From: Clostridium sp. CS001
Lineage (GTDB): Bacteria > Bacillota > Clostridia > Clostridiales > Clostridiaceae
Assembly: GCF_020443565.1 (NCBI RefSeq)
Contig: NZ_JAIZZN010000026.1
Span: forward strand, 1 to 54,282
DNA: 54,282 bases
Direction of reading: 5' to 3'
This document shows positions 23,913 to 32,817 of this stretch, one piece after another; the stretch's first letter is position 1; the number at the start of each line of letters is the position of its first letter. A program made the position numbers and the translations under genes. A model generated the notes under the pieces. It ran no database searches. It was given only the letters and a program-made list of their open reading frames with translations, and had not been told where the DNA came from.

Positions 23913-25193
23913 ATGATAGATATAACAAAAGAATTACTTCAAAGCAAGTATAAAATTAGTTCAAAAACTCTAGAATTATATGATATAGCAATACAAGATG
24001 TGCAAAAGCAGTTTAAAATTTTGGATGAAATAAGAGAGTTTAATCAACTTAAGGTTTTGGAAGCACTACAATATGAAAGAATAAGTGACGCTCATTTTAC
24101 AAATTCTTCAGGGTACGGGTATGGGGATATTGGGCGTGATTCTTTAGATAAAGTATATGCGAGAATTTTTAATTGTGAAAGTGCATTGGTTAGACCACAC
24201 TTCGTAAATGGAACTCATGCAATTGGGGCAGCATTGTTTGGTAATTTAAGACCCAATGATACAATGCTTACGGTATGTGGAACGCCTTATGATACACTTC
24301 ATAATATAATAGGTATTAACATTACAGAAAACATAGGTACATTAAAAGATTATGGTGTGAACTATAAACAATTAGAATTAAACAGTAACTCTAAAGTTGA
24401 TATTGACCTTATGAAAAAGACACTTCTTGAAGATGAGTCAATAAAGCTGATTCATATTCAAAGATCTACGGGCTATGGATGGAGAAATTCACTACTAATT
24501 TGTGAAATAGAAGAGATAATAAAAGCGGCAAAATCTATAAATCCAAAGGTAATTTGTTTTGTAGATAATTGTTATGGTGAATTTATTGATGTTAATGAGC
24601 CTACAGATGTTGGTGCTGATTTAATTGCTGGGTCACTGATAAAGAATATTGGTGGAGGTATTGCACCTACTGGAGGATACATTGCAGGTAGGGAAGAATA
24701 TGTAGTTCAAGCCTCTTATAGACTAACAATTCCAGGTATAGGGGGAGAGTGTGGATCTACTTTTGGAGTTATGCGTACTTTATTTCAAGGACTATTTCTA
24801 GCGCCACATGTAGCTATGGAAGCAGTAAAGGGCGCTATTTTCTGTGCAAGAATTATGGAACTTGCTGGTTTTGAAGTTCTTCCAAAATATACAGATAGAC
24901 GAAGTGATATAATTCAAGCCATTAAATTTAATGATAAAGAAAAATTGATTAATTTTTGCAAGGGAATACAAGCTGGTTCCCCAATTGATTCTTTTGCTGA
25001 GTGTGAGCCTTGGGATATGCCAGGATATGCAGATAAGGTTATAATGGCAGCAGGAGCATTTATTCAAGGTTCATCAATAGAGTTATCTGCAGATGCTCCA
25101 ATTAGAGAGCCTTATATAGCATATTTGCAAGGTGGGCTAACTTTTGATCATGCCAAAATTGGAATAATGATAGCACTTTCAAAGGTAATCTAA
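23913..25193 (+). CDS. ynbB: Methionine gamma-lyase-like / 'aluminium resistance' PLP protein (YnbB family)
   Basis: 426 residues from the ATG after AAAGGAGACCTAGTAGC; upstream in-frame codons belong to the preceding small gene. Fold type I PLP enzyme: SSGYGYGDIGRDSLDKVYA, SALVRPHFVNGTHAIGAALFG, VCGTPYDTLHNIIG, HIQRSTGYGWR, CFVDNCYGEF with the PLP-pyridine Asp, GSLIKNIGGGIAPTGGYIAG with the Schiff-base Lys, and GECGSTFGVMRTLFQGLFLAP. This is the signature of the YnbB/Alum_res family, usually annotated by loose similarity to methionine gamma-lyase; the real substrate is unknown. In Bacillus the gene lies near glnR; here it is downstream of a coiled-coil gene. Confidence 0.9.
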   Translation: MIDITKELLQSKYKISSKTLELYDIAIQDVQKQFKILDEIREFNQLKVLEALQYERISDAHFTNSSGYGYGDIGRDSLDKVYARIFNCESALVRPHFVNGTHAIGAALFGNLRPNDTMLTVCGTPYDTLHNIIGINITENIGTLKDYGVNYKQLELNSNSKVDIDLMKKTLLEDESIKLIHIQRSTGYGWRNSLLICEIEEIIKAAKSINPKVICFVDNCYGEFIDVNEPTDVGADLIAGSLIKNIGGGIAPTGGYIAGREEYVVQASYRLTIPGIGGECGSTFGVMRTLFQGLFLAPHVAMEAVKGAIFCARIMELAGFEVLPKYTDRRSDIIQAIKFNDKEKLINFCKGIQAGSPIDSFAECEPWDMPGYADKVIMAAGAFIQGSSIELSADAPIREPYIAYLQGGLTFDHAKIGIMIALSKVI

Positions 25194-25208
25194 AGAAATA
25201 ATAAAAGT

Positions 25209-25247
25209 ACTAGAGCCTGCAATAATATAGACATTGCAGGCTCTAGT
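25209..25247. terminator. Strong terminator between ynbB and lexA
   Basis: A perfect 15-bp stem (arms 25209-25223 and 25233-25247, ACTAGAGCCTGCAAT) with a 9-nt loop. T/A-rich tails are modest, but the stem is GC-rich for this genome. Confidence 0.75.
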
Positions 25248-25332
25248 GTTTGGTCAAATATTCAAATATTTTGTTTAGTTGTGTTTAAGAGATAAAATTT
25301 CCTTCTAATATAACTAATAGGCAGATAAGGGT

Positions 25333-25941
25333 TTAATAATTTCTATAAATGCCTACAAGTATGCCAAGAATTGAGCAATCATCAACTATTATAGGGGACA
25401 TAGTTGAATTTTCAGGTTGAAGTCTTATATGGCCGTTTTCCTTAAAAAATCGTTTAATAGTCGCTTCATTCTCAATAAGAGCTACTACTATCTCTCCATT
25501 TTTACAAGTGTTAACTTTTTCAATTATAGCTAGATCACCATCTAATATTCCTGCTTCAATCATACTACTGCCAGAAACTCTAAGCATAAATAATTCATTT
25601 TTGGTTTTAGTGAAGTTTAAGGGCAGAGTAAAAGTATCTTCAACATTTTCAACAGCTAAAATAGGTTGACCAGCTGTAATTTTACCTATAATAGGAATAT
25701 CAATTAGTTCTTTTCTTGTAACAGAATCTTTTATTAATTCAATTGCACGTGGCTTAGTAGGATCTCTACGAATATATCCCTTTTTCTCTAATCTTTCTAA
25801 ATGGCCATGAACGGTTGACGTAGATTTTAATCCTACAGCCTGGCATATTTCCCTTACTGCAGGTGGATATCCTTTTAATTGAATTTGAGCCTTTATAAAG
25901 TTATATATTTCACTTTGTTTGTCTTTTTTCTCAGTTAACAT
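25333..25941 (-). CDS. lexA: LexA, SOS repressor
   Basis: 202 residues from the ATG after GAGAGGTGTTTCT; five extra upstream residues lack spacing. The N-terminal winged helix includes the recognition region [20 protein letters not shown]. The latent protease domain follows: the Ala90-Gly91 cleavage site in [11 protein letters not shown], catalytic S126 in [12 protein letters not shown] and K163 in NEATIKRFF. RecA-stimulated self-cleavage would lift repression of DNA-repair genes. The divergent neighbour is aroB; a LexA-box-like palindrome lies in the shared gap, 45 bp from the lexA start, consistent with autorepression. Confidence 0.96.
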   Translation of the reverse strand: MLTEKKDKQSEIYNFIKAQIQLKGYPPAVREICQAVGLKSTSTVHGHLERLEKKGYIRRDPTKPRAIELIKDSVTRKELIDIPIIGKITAGQPILAVENVEDTFTLPLNFTKTKNELFMLRVSGSSMIEAGILDGDLAIIEKVNTCKNGEIVVALIENEATIKRFFKENGHIRLQPENSTMSPIIVDDCSILGILVGIYRNY

Positions 25942-25985
25942 AGAAACACCTCTCATTCATATTTGAATTATACCATATAAATGTA

Positions 25986-26006
25986 AGAACATCAAACCTA
26001 TGTTCT
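25986..26006. promoter_or_regulatory. Probable LexA operator
   Basis: AGAACAT and ATGTTCT form perfect 7-bp arms around CAAACCT. The right part also reads AAAC-CTAT-GTTC, one base off the Gram-positive LexA box GAAC-N4-GTTC. Position upstream of lexA supports autorepression. Confidence 0.6.
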
Positions 26007-26192
26007 GCTTTTTGTATAAAAATTATACCTGATTTGGAAAAATAAATGTATTCACATGTAAATCAAAAAATATTAAGTTTAAATTTTTGAAGAAAATATA
26101 AAAGTAATAAAAAATGATATAATAGAGAAAAACTAATCTGATATAAGAATTGAAGTTAAAAGTTTAGGATTGAGGAGAAGGGAGCTAACATA

Positions 26193-27266
26193 GTGAAAAA
26201 GGCGTATAATATAATGGTAAATCTTCCAGAAAAACAATATCCTATTTACATAGAGAGAGGATTAATCCAAAACATAGGACTTGAGATAAAAAAAATATAT
26301 GTAAATAAAAGAATATTTATTATCACAGATAATAATGTTGAATTCTTATATGGTAATAAAATAGAAAGTACTTTAAAAAAAGAAGGCTTTATTGTAAAGA
26401 AAATTTTGATAGAACCAGGGGAAAACAGCAAATCTTTTGAAGCTTTACGGAGTGTTTGCGAAGAGATTTTAGAATTTGGATTATCAAGGGAAGATTTAAT
26501 TATTGCCTTTGGAGGAGGCGTAGTTGGTGACTTAGGTGGTTTTGCTGCGTCTATATTGCTACGAGGAATTGCATTTATACAAATTCCAACAACACTTCTT
26601 GCTCAAGTTGATAGTAGTGTTGGAGGCAAGGTAGCTATAAATTCTAAAAATGGTAAGAATTTAATAGGTAGTTTTTATCAGCCAGAAGCTGTATTTATTG
26701 ATCCTGATTTATTAACATCTTTAAGCGAAAGAGTGTTTAATGATGGGATGGCAGAGGTAATAAAATGTGCTGCAATTAAAGATGAAGGGTTATTTTATAG
26801 TCTTTTACAGTATGAAACAAAGGAAACTCTCATAAATGATATAGGAGAAATCATCTATATTTGCTGTAATATTAAAAAGAATGTTGTGCAAGTAGATGAA
26901 AAAGATATGGGAGAGAGAATGCTTCTTAATTTTGGACATACAATAGGTCATGTTATAGAAAAAATGTTTAATTACGAAACCTTTACTCATGGCGAGGCAG
27001 TTGCAATGGGAATGATAGCAATTACAAAAAACAGTGAAACTCTTGGCATTACTGAAAAAGGTTCTGCGGCACTTTTAATAAAACTTATAAATAAATATAA
27101 TCTTTATAGCGAATTACCAAGTATGGATAGAGATGAGTTTTTTAAAGCCCTTTTATTAGACAAAAAAAACATTAATGAAGATATAAACTTGATTCTACTT
27201 AAAAAAATAGGGTGTGGGTTTATAAAAAAGGTAAATCGTAATCACATAGATAAATATGTGGATTGA
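26193..27266 (+). CDS. aroB: 3-dehydroquinate synthase
   Basis: Second step of the shikimate pathway: DAHP to 3-dehydroquinate, NAD+ and metal dependent. 357 residues, GTG start behind GAGGAGAAGGGAGC. Signatures: IERGLIQNIG, ITDNNVEFLY, EPGENSKSFE, the NAD loop AFGGGVVGDLGGFAAS, IPTTLLAQVDSSVGGKVAIN, GMAEVIKCAAIKD with metal-site Glu, and LNFGHTIGHVIEK / FTHGEAVAMGM with the two metal-binding His. First gene of the shikimate operon; a TATAAT box about 80 bp upstream may be its promoter. DAHP synthase, often first in clostridial operons, is absent. Confidence 0.96.
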   Translation: MKKAYNIMVNLPEKQYPIYIERGLIQNIGLEIKKIYVNKRIFIITDNNVEFLYGNKIESTLKKEGFIVKKILIEPGENSKSFEALRSVCEEILEFGLSREDLIIAFGGGVVGDLGGFAASILLRGIAFIQIPTTLLAQVDSSVGGKVAINSKNGKNLIGSFYQPEAVFIDPDLLTSLSERVFNDGMAEVIKCAAIKDEGLFYSLLQYETKETLINDIGEIIYICCNIKKNVVQVDEKDMGERMLLNFGHTIGHVIEKMFNYETFTHGEAVAMGMIAITKNSETLGITEKGSAALLIKLINKYNLYSELPSMDRDEFFKALLLDKKNINEDINLILLKKIGCGFIKKVNRNHIDKYVD

Positions 27267-27287
27267 ACTAAGGAGGAAGAAATCTAA

Positions 27288-28565
27288 ATGAACACTATTA
27301 GGATAACACCAGCTGTGCTAAAGGGTAAAATTTCAGTTCCACCTTCGAAAAGTCTTTGCCATAGGGCTATTATCGCTGCTGGACTTGCAAATGGGAATTG
27401 TAATATAGAAAATGTAGTGTTTTCTGAAGATATTTTAGCTACCTGCAATGCAATGAGGGACATAGGGGTAATAATCAATAATTATGATAATAGTATAAGA
27501 ATAAAGGGTGATAACTTCTCAAAGGGAATTAAAAATAAAATTGATTGTGGAGAATCCGGATCCACCTTGAGATTCCTAATTCCTATAGTACTTTTGATTG
27601 GAAAAGAATTTACTTTTACAGGTAAAGGAAGACTTTCTAAAAGGCCACTTACTCCTTACTATAAAATTTTTAGAGAGCAAGATATAAAGTATAGTTGTAA
27701 GGAAGGATTGCCTCTTACAGTGCAAGGTAAACTTAAGTCTGGTATATATAGAGTACAAGGAGATATAAGTTCTCAATTTATAACTGGACTTATTTTCGCT
27801 CTCCCGCTTTTGGATGGGGATTCAAAGATTGTTTTGACTACAGAGCTTCAATCAAAAGCATATGTTGATTTAACAATAGATATACTTAGTAAATTTTCTG
27901 TGAAAATTGAAAATGTGGGATATAAGGAAATTAACATTCTAGGTAATCAGCAGTATATATCTAGCGATTACAAAGTAGAAGGAGATTTCTCTCAAGCAGC
28001 ATTTTGGCTTGTAGCAGGGATATTAGGTGGAGAAATTCAGTGCCAAGATATGAATATAAACTCCCTTCAAGGAGATTTAGCAATTATAGATTTTATTTCG
28101 AAAATGGGTGGTAATATATATATAGATGGTGACAAAATTATAACTAAAAAGTCAAAGACACAGGGAATTATCATTGATGCAGCAAATTGTCCTGATTTAG
28201 TTCCAATTTTAGCGGTGCTAGCTTCTTTAAGCAACGGAACGACGGAGATAGTAAATGCAGGAAGACTTCGTATAAAGGAATGTGATAGATTAAAAGCTAT
28301 GGCTACAGAACTAAATAAGCTTGGTGGAGATGTGGTGGAAACAAAAGATGGACTTATTATTCGTGGAAAAGAAAATTTAAGTGGAGGAACTGTGGACAGC
28401 TATAATGATCATCGTATTGCAATGGCTTTATCTATAGCTTCCATAAGATGCAATCAGCCAGTAATAATTACTGATAGTTCCTGTATAAAAAAGTCTTATC
28501 CGAAATTTTATGAGGATTTTAATAGATTAGGAGGCAAAATAAATGAGTGGAGTTTGGGGAAATAA
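27288..28565 (+). CDS. aroA: 5-enolpyruvylshikimate-3-phosphate synthase
   Basis: Transfers enolpyruvate from PEP to shikimate-3-phosphate, the sixth step of the pathway. 425 residues; the ATG follows AAGGAGGAAGAAATCTA. Two inside-out alpha/beta domains with the usual marks: SVPPSKSLCHRAIIAAGLANG (PEP and phosphate binding), DCGESGSTLRFLIPI, KGRLSKRPLTPY, QGDISSQFITGLIFALPLL, EGDFSQAAFWLVAGIL, CPDLVPILAVLA, LRIKECDRLKAMATEL and YNDHRIAMALSIAS. The GESGSTLRF sequence has Ser where many class I enzymes have Thr next to the glycine; the class cannot be fixed by eye. It overlaps aroC by 23 bp. Confidence 0.96.
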   Translation: MNTIRITPAVLKGKISVPPSKSLCHRAIIAAGLANGNCNIENVVFSEDILATCNAMRDIGVIINNYDNSIRIKGDNFSKGIKNKIDCGESGSTLRFLIPIVLLIGKEFTFTGKGRLSKRPLTPYYKIFREQDIKYSCKEGLPLTVQGKLKSGIYRVQGDISSQFITGLIFALPLLDGDSKIVLTTELQSKAYVDLTIDILSKFSVKIENVGYKEINILGNQQYISSDYKVEGDFSQAAFWLVAGILGGEIQCQDMNINSLQGDLAIIDFISKMGGNIYIDGDKIITKKSKTQGIIIDAANCPDLVPILAVLASLSNGTTEIVNAGRLRIKECDRLKAMATELNKLGGDVVETKDGLIIRGKENLSGGTVDSYNDHRIAMALSIASIRCNQPVIITDSSCIKKSYPKFYEDFNRLGGKINEWSLGK

Positions 28566-29613
28566 AATTAAGTATTCTATTTTTGGTGAATCACATGGAA
28601 AAGGTATAGGAATCAACATAGATGGATTACCTGCTGGCATAAAACTAGACTTAGATGCTATTAATGTTGAAATGAAGAGAAGAGCTCCAGGTCAAAATGA
28701 AATATCTACAGAAAGAAAAGAAAAGGATGAGTTTCAGATTATAAGTGGATATTTTAATGAGAAAACCACGGGAACTCCACTTTGTGCAATTATATGGAAT
28801 GAGGATATGCACTCAAAGGATTATGAAGAAATTAAAACCGCAATAAGGCCAGGTCATGCAGATTATACAGGAAGTGTTAAATACTCTGGATTTAATGATT
28901 ATAGGGGTGGAGGACATTTTTCAGGAAGGTTAACAGCACCACTAGTTTTTGCTGGAGCAATTGCAAAACAAATTTTAAAAGAAAAGGAAATCGAAATAGG
29001 AGGGCATATATATCAAATTGCTGACATATATGATACACCCTTTGATAAAGTAAGTATAAATTCAGAACTATTTAAAATAATAGGCAAGCGTAAATTTTCA
29101 GTTGTAGATGAGAATAAAGGCGCAAAAATGATAACTACTATTTCTAATGCAAAACAAGAACAGAATTCTGTGGGTGGTGTGATAGAATGTGCTGCAGTGA
29201 ATTTACCAGAAGGACTAGGTTCACCTTTCTTCGATTCTGTGGAAAGTTTGCTTGCACATCTTTTGTTTTCTATACCTGGGGTAAAGGGTGTAGAATTTGG
29301 AACAGGATTTGAAATGGCACAAATGAATGGTTCAGAGGCTAATGATGAGTTTTATATAGAGGAAGATAAGGTTAAAACATTTACAAATCATAATGGGGGT
29401 ATTTTAGGAGGAATTACAAATGGAATGCCGTTAGTTTTCAGAGTTGCGTTTAAGCCAACGGCCTCAATTGGAAAGCCTCAAAAGACCATTGATATAGGCA
29501 AGAGAGAAAACACGGTAATAAGTGTATCGGGACGACATGATCCTTGCATAGTTCAAAGAGCACTACCAGTAGTTGAAGCAGTGACAGCAATGGTTATTCT
29601 AGATCTATTATAA
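28543..29613 (+). CDS. aroC: Chorismate synthase
   Basis: Last common step: removes phosphate from EPSP to give chorismate, using reduced FMN. 356 residues. All family blocks are present: FGESHGKGIGINIDGLPAG, RRAPGQNEISTERKEKDEF, RPGHADYTGSVKYSGFNDYR followed by GGGHFSGRLTAPLVFAGAIA, HNGGILGGITNGMPLVFRVA, KPTASIGKPQKTI and GRHDPCIVQRALPVVEAV. Its start lies inside the end of aroA with AGGAGGCAAAATA as ribosome site, so translation is coupled. A Clostridium enzyme would depend on an external flavin reductase or its own diaphorase activity; a flavin reductase gene lies 2 kb downstream on the other strand. Confidence 0.97.
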   Translation: MSGVWGNKIKYSIFGESHGKGIGINIDGLPAGIKLDLDAINVEMKRRAPGQNEISTERKEKDEFQIISGYFNEKTTGTPLCAIIWNEDMHSKDYEEIKTAIRPGHADYTGSVKYSGFNDYRGGGHFSGRLTAPLVFAGAIAKQILKEKEIEIGGHIYQIADIYDTPFDKVSINSELFKIIGKRKFSVVDENKGAKMITTISNAKQEQNSVGGVIECAAVNLPEGLGSPFFDSVESLLAHLLFSIPGVKGVEFGTGFEMAQMNGSEANDEFYIEEDKVKTFTNHNGGILGGITNGMPLVFRVAFKPTASIGKPQKTIDIGKRENTVISVSGRHDPCIVQRALPVVEAVTAMVILDLL

Positions 29614-29685
29614 AATCATAAAAAAATCAGTTAAGAAACATTTAGGGTTTATATGTATGATATTTAGTTTTTAAGGGGAGATAAA

Positions 29686-29952
29686 ATGAATGATTTAAAA
29701 GTATTAAGAAGTGAAATTGATGATATCGATAGTAAGCTTATAGAGCTATTTGAACAGAGGATGAAAGTAGCTCTTAGCATTGCAAAGTACAAGAAAGAAA
29801 ACAATATGGATATATTAAATGAAAGTAGAGAACAAGAGGTCATAGCAAGAGGTGAAAGAAAGCTCTGCAATAAAAATCTTAAAGTAGCCCTCCATAAGTT
29901 TTTAAAATGCATTATGGAAATAAGCAAAGAGGTACAAAATGGAGCGTTATAG
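29686..29952 (+). CDS. Chorismate mutase, AroQ type, single domain
   Basis: 88 residues: LRSEIDDIDSKLIELFEQRM then ALSIAKYKKENNMDILNESR, followed by EQEVIARGE. This is the all-helical AroQ fold that turns chorismate into prephenate. The catalytic Arg and Lys positions in the first helix and in AKYKKEN are present. It stands alone, without the prephenate dehydratase or dehydrogenase domain often fused in PheA or TyrA. The ATG follows AGGGGAGATAAA, 72 bp after aroC. Its place in the operon commits flux to Phe and Tyr. Confidence 0.9.
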   Translation: MNDLKVLRSEIDDIDSKLIELFEQRMKVALSIAKYKKENNMDILNESREQEVIARGERKLCNKNLKVALHKFLKCIMEISKEVQNGAL

Positions 29953-29981
29953 AAATTTATTTAGGTGAGGTGGTAAAATTT

Positions 29982-30788
29982 ATGGGTATATATGGACTTT
30001 TAGGTGAAACCTTAAAACATAGTATTTCTCCTAGGTTACATTCCATAATTCTTAAGAAGATAATGGTAGAAGGGACTTATGAGTTATTTGAGACTCAAAA
30101 GGAAGAAGTGAAAAATACTATAAATACATTTAAAGATATGGGCGTGGTAGGAGTAAATGTGACGATTCCATATAAAACAACAATTATGAAATATATAGAT
30201 GAAACCATAGGCACAGCAAAGAAAATTGGAGCAGTGAATACAATTTGTTTTAAGAATAAGAAAACAATTGGATACAATACAGATTATACTGGTTTTGGAA
30301 TGTTGTTAAAAAATAATAATATAGATACTAATAATAAAAAAGCAGTGATTTTAGGTAATGGTGGAGCCGCAAAGGCAGTGATAGAGTATCTTATAGATAA
30401 TGGAATTTCAGAAATAACAATTGTGAGTAGGAGTATCAATGAAAGTGAGGGAATAAAAGATAAAAAAGAATTTAATATTATACCCTATGAGAAGATGCCT
30501 TACTTGAAAGATAAAGATATTATTATAAACTGTACGCCTTGTGGAATGTATCCAAGTGTAGATAACTGTCCCATTGAAAAAAGTAGCATAGCTAAGGTTT
30601 CTTCAGTTGTTGATTTAATATATAATCCAAAAGAAACCTTACTTCTAAAGCATGCAAAAGAATTGAATAAAAAGGCTGTTAATGGACTGTATATGCTAAT
30701 AGGTCAGGCTATCGCAGCTCAGGAAATATGGCAGGATAAAAAAATAGATAAGTCAATTATTAATAGTGTTTATGAGGAATTGAGGTAG
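29982..30788 (+). CDS. aroE: Shikimate dehydrogenase
   Basis: NADPH-dependent reduction of 3-dehydroshikimate to shikimate. 268 residues from the ATG after GTGAGGTGGTAAAATTT; upstream in-frame codons overlap the mutase gene. Marks: YGLLGETLKHSISPRLHS, VGVNVTIPYKTTIMKY with the catalytic Lys, IGAVNTICF, GYNTDYTGFGMLL with the catalytic Asp, the NADP loop VILGNGGAAKAVIEYL, VSRS, IINCTPCGMYP and NGLYMLIGQAIAAQEIW. It lies six bases before aroK. The enzyme that makes its substrate (3-dehydroquinase) is not encoded in the window. Confidence 0.95.
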   Translation: MGIYGLLGETLKHSISPRLHSIILKKIMVEGTYELFETQKEEVKNTINTFKDMGVVGVNVTIPYKTTIMKYIDETIGTAKKIGAVNTICFKNKKTIGYNTDYTGFGMLLKNNNIDTNNKKAVILGNGGAAKAVIEYLIDNGISEITIVSRSINESEGIKDKKEFNIIPYEKMPYLKDKDIIINCTPCGMYPSVDNCPIEKSSIAKVSSVVDLIYNPKETLLLKHAKELNKKAVNGLYMLIGQAIAAQEIWQDKKIDKSIINSVYEELR

Positions 30789-30794
30789 AAGAAT

Positions 30795-31292
30795 ATGGAG
30801 AATAGAAACATAGCATTAATTGGTATGAGTGGTTGTGGAAAAACAACAATAGGTAAACTTCTGGCGGAAAAACTCAAATTGCTTTTTTATGATGTAGATC
30901 TGTATATTGAAAAAGGACAAGAAAAAAGTATAAAGGACATATTTTTAAATGGGGAAGAATACTTTAGAAAAATAGAGAGCTTAGCTTTAGAGGAAATTGT
31001 AAATAAGGGTGGTTACAAGGTAATTGCTACTGGAGGAGGTGTGGTTAAAGACCCCAAGAATATGGAGCATTTTGGAGAGGATTTTATCATTGTATTCTTA
31101 AATAGAAATATAGAGGCAATTGCAGAAGATATTGATGTGAGTAATCGCCCACTCTTATCTGAAGATTTGTCAAAAATATATATGATTTATGAGCAACGTC
31201 TACCTCTTTATAAAAAGTACTGTGATTTTGAAATAAAATACAAGGAAAGTATAAAAGAAACCATAGATGAGATATTGCATATTTTAAGTTGA
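30795..31292 (+). CDS. aroK: Shikimate kinase
   Basis: Phosphorylates shikimate at O3 with ATP. 165 residues, NMP-kinase fold: P-loop IGMSGCGKTTIGKLLAEKL, FYDVDLYIEKGQEKSIKDIF (shikimate-binding Asp), GEEYFRKIES, IATGGGVVKD and the lid Arg in SNRPLL. Start ATG behind GAGGTAGAAGAAT, six bases after aroE. Last gene of the operon; it ends with a TGA stop and no strong plus-strand terminator until the hairpin at 31373-31410. Confidence 0.95.
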   Translation: MENRNIALIGMSGCGKTTIGKLLAEKLKLLFYDVDLYIEKGQEKSIKDIFLNGEEYFRKIESLALEEIVNKGGYKVIATGGGVVKDPKNMEHFGEDFIIVFLNRNIEAIAEDIDVSNRPLLSEDLSKIYMIYEQRLPLYKKYCDFEIKYKESIKETIDEILHILS

Positions 31293-31360
31293 AGTTACAC
31301 AAAAAATAAGATGTGTTTAAGTTTAAAATGCAAATTGATAAATGTAAGGTGCGGAGATAA

Positions 31361-31410
31361 AAAAATGAAACCCCCGAAAGAATTGTTATCAACATTAACA
31401 TTCTTTCGGG
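31361..31410 (-). terminator. Terminator of the flavin reductase gene
   Basis: The arms CCCGAAAGAAT (31373-31383) and ATTCTTTCGGG (31400-31410) are perfectly complementary. On the minus strand the hairpin is followed by GGTTTCATTTTTTT, fitting the left-going gene. It may also slow the aro transcript. Confidence 0.75.
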
Positions 31411-31435
31411 CATGAGAACCTTGTACATTTTAATA

Positions 31436-32062
31436 TTAACGTATAAAATTGGTTCCTATTCTAGTTTCTTTTTCTGGCAATTTAACACCAAATTCTTTAC
31501 CTGCGTTTATGGATTTTAAAAGCCAAGCCATATTCTTGCCTAAGGTTCTCATTGTTTGCATTCCTTCTAAATCTTGTTTTACTTCTTCAGGAGTATTTCC
31601 ATGAACCATATTCCAATATTGAGAAGATACAATAGGCATATTTGAAATAGTAAAGTACTTATTTAACTGATCAAATGCAGCTGTTGAGCCACCACGTCGG
31701 CAACTTACAATTGCAGCACCAGGTTTATACTGAAAACCATCTCCAGCATAGAAGAATCTATCTAAAAAAGAAGTGATCTGACCGGATGCACCTGCATAAT
31801 GAACAGGAGAACCAAAAATAAAGCCATCGGATTCTTTAGCTTTTTCTAAAGCAATATTTACAGTATCGTCATTAAATACACACTTAGCAGTATCATTTTT
31901 AGAACAACCACCGCAAGCCATGCAACCACGAATAGGTTTGTTTCCAACATGAAAGATTTCTGTTTCAATATTTTCTTTTTCTAGCTCCTTTGCTATCTCG
32001 CATAAGGCGGTATAAGTACATCCGTTGACTCTCGGACTTCCATTAATAAGTAATACTTTCAT
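31436..32062 (-). CDS. NADPH-dependent FMN reductase / iron-sulfur flavoprotein-like
   Basis: 208 residues, flavodoxin-like fold. GSPRVNGCTYTALCEIAKEL is the FMN phosphate loop; FGSPVHYAGASGQITSFLDRF binds the isoalloxazine ring. Between them GCMACGGCSKNDTAKCVFNDD has a cysteine cluster (Cys-x2-Cys-x2-Cys-x7-Cys) like the 4Fe-4S site of clostridial and archaeal iron-sulfur flavoproteins. SCRRGGSTAAFDQLNKYF and NMVHGNTPEEVKQD are further typical blocks. Likely an electron carrier or NAD(P)H:flavin reductase; the partner is unknown. Monocistronic with its own terminator. Confidence 0.87.
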   Translation of the reverse strand: MKVLLINGSPRVNGCTYTALCEIAKELEKENIETEIFHVGNKPIRGCMACGGCSKNDTAKCVFNDDTVNIALEKAKESDGFIFGSPVHYAGASGQITSFLDRFFYAGDGFQYKPGAAIVSCRRGGSTAAFDQLNKYFTISNMPIVSSQYWNMVHGNTPEEVKQDLEGMQTMRTLGKNMAWLLKSINAGKEFGVKLPEKETRIGTNFIR

Positions 32063-32361
32063 TTTTGTACCTCACTTTAATTTTAGACTTATTACAACTT
32101 AGTATTATTAGTATTCAACAAGACTTATGCATAATTCTTATTATAATAATTTTATTACTTGATATCAGTATAGAGTATAAGCATTATTACAACAAGTACG
32201 CACCTTTTTACCCTATAATACCTAAGGTGATACTATTGGAAGGAAGTAGTATATAGTTGTTACTATTTTGTTTTTAAATGGTATATATCATAATATATAT
32301 ATCTAGCTAATAATATTAATATTAGGGGCTTGTATAAAAATTATTATGGAGATGAGTTATT
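32063..32361. other. Gene-free stretch between flavin reductase and DUF441
   Basis: AT-rich, divergent intergenic region. The 63-codon open frame inside it (ILIIIILLLD) has no ribosome site and low-complexity composition, so I do not call it. One inverted repeat, ATACTA...TAGTAT at about 32231-32253, surrounds GGAAGGAAG. No known RNA recognised. Confidence 0.5.
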
Positions 32362-32817
32362 ATAGAATCAAATATTATACTTTTAGGCATTTTAGTAGCT
32401 GCAGTGCTTGGAAGAGCAAACTCAGTGGCTGTTGCTACTTGTCTACTTTTAATTACTAGGTTGTTAAATTTAGACAAATATATTTTCCCAACTGTTGAAA
32501 AAAACGGTGTGTTTTGGGGATTAGTAATTCTTATAGCTGCAATTTTAATTCCTGTTGCAAGTGGAAAAATTACGGCTGTAAATCTAAAAGGAGTTTTCAC
32601 TTCGTGGACTGGGATTATAGCATTAGTTCTATCTTTATTTACTACTTATTTAAGTGGCCTTGGATTAGAATATCTTACGCTGCAAGGACATAGTGAAATA
32701 ATGCCTTCTCTAATAATAGGGTCAGTAATAGCAGCTGCCTTTTTAGGGGGAGTGCCTGTGGGTCCATTTATTACTTCGGGAATACTTGCTCTAGGAATTA
32801 AATTATTTAATAAATAA
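32362..32817 (+). CDS. DUF441 family membrane protein (YtwI-like), non-canonical start
   Basis: About 151 residues, four or five hydrophobic helices. The open frame begins after a TGA at 32353-32355 and reads GTT ATT ATA GAA TCA AAT, then ILLGILVAAVLGRANSVAVA, matching the N-terminus of DUF441/YtwI proteins and giving their usual length. No ATG, GTG or TTG exists before a GTG at 32404, which would remove the first helix. GGAG at 32348-32351 is suitably spaced for ATT 32359 or ATA 32362. GVFWGLVILIAAILIPVASG and FLGGVPVGPFITSGILALGI are conserved blocks. Function unknown; probable transporter. Confidence 0.75.
   Translation: MESNIILLGILVAAVLGRANSVAVATCLLLITRLLNLDKYIFPTVEKNGVFWGLVILIAAILIPVASGKITAVNLKGVFTSWTGIIALVLSLFTTYLSGLGLEYLTLQGHSEIMPSLIIGSVIAAAFLGGVPVGPFITSGILALGIKLFNK

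Noticed and set aside
32065-32256. 63-codon open frame between the flavin reductase and DUF441 genes
   Set aside because: Low-complexity Ile/Leu run, no ribosome site, no similarity recognised.
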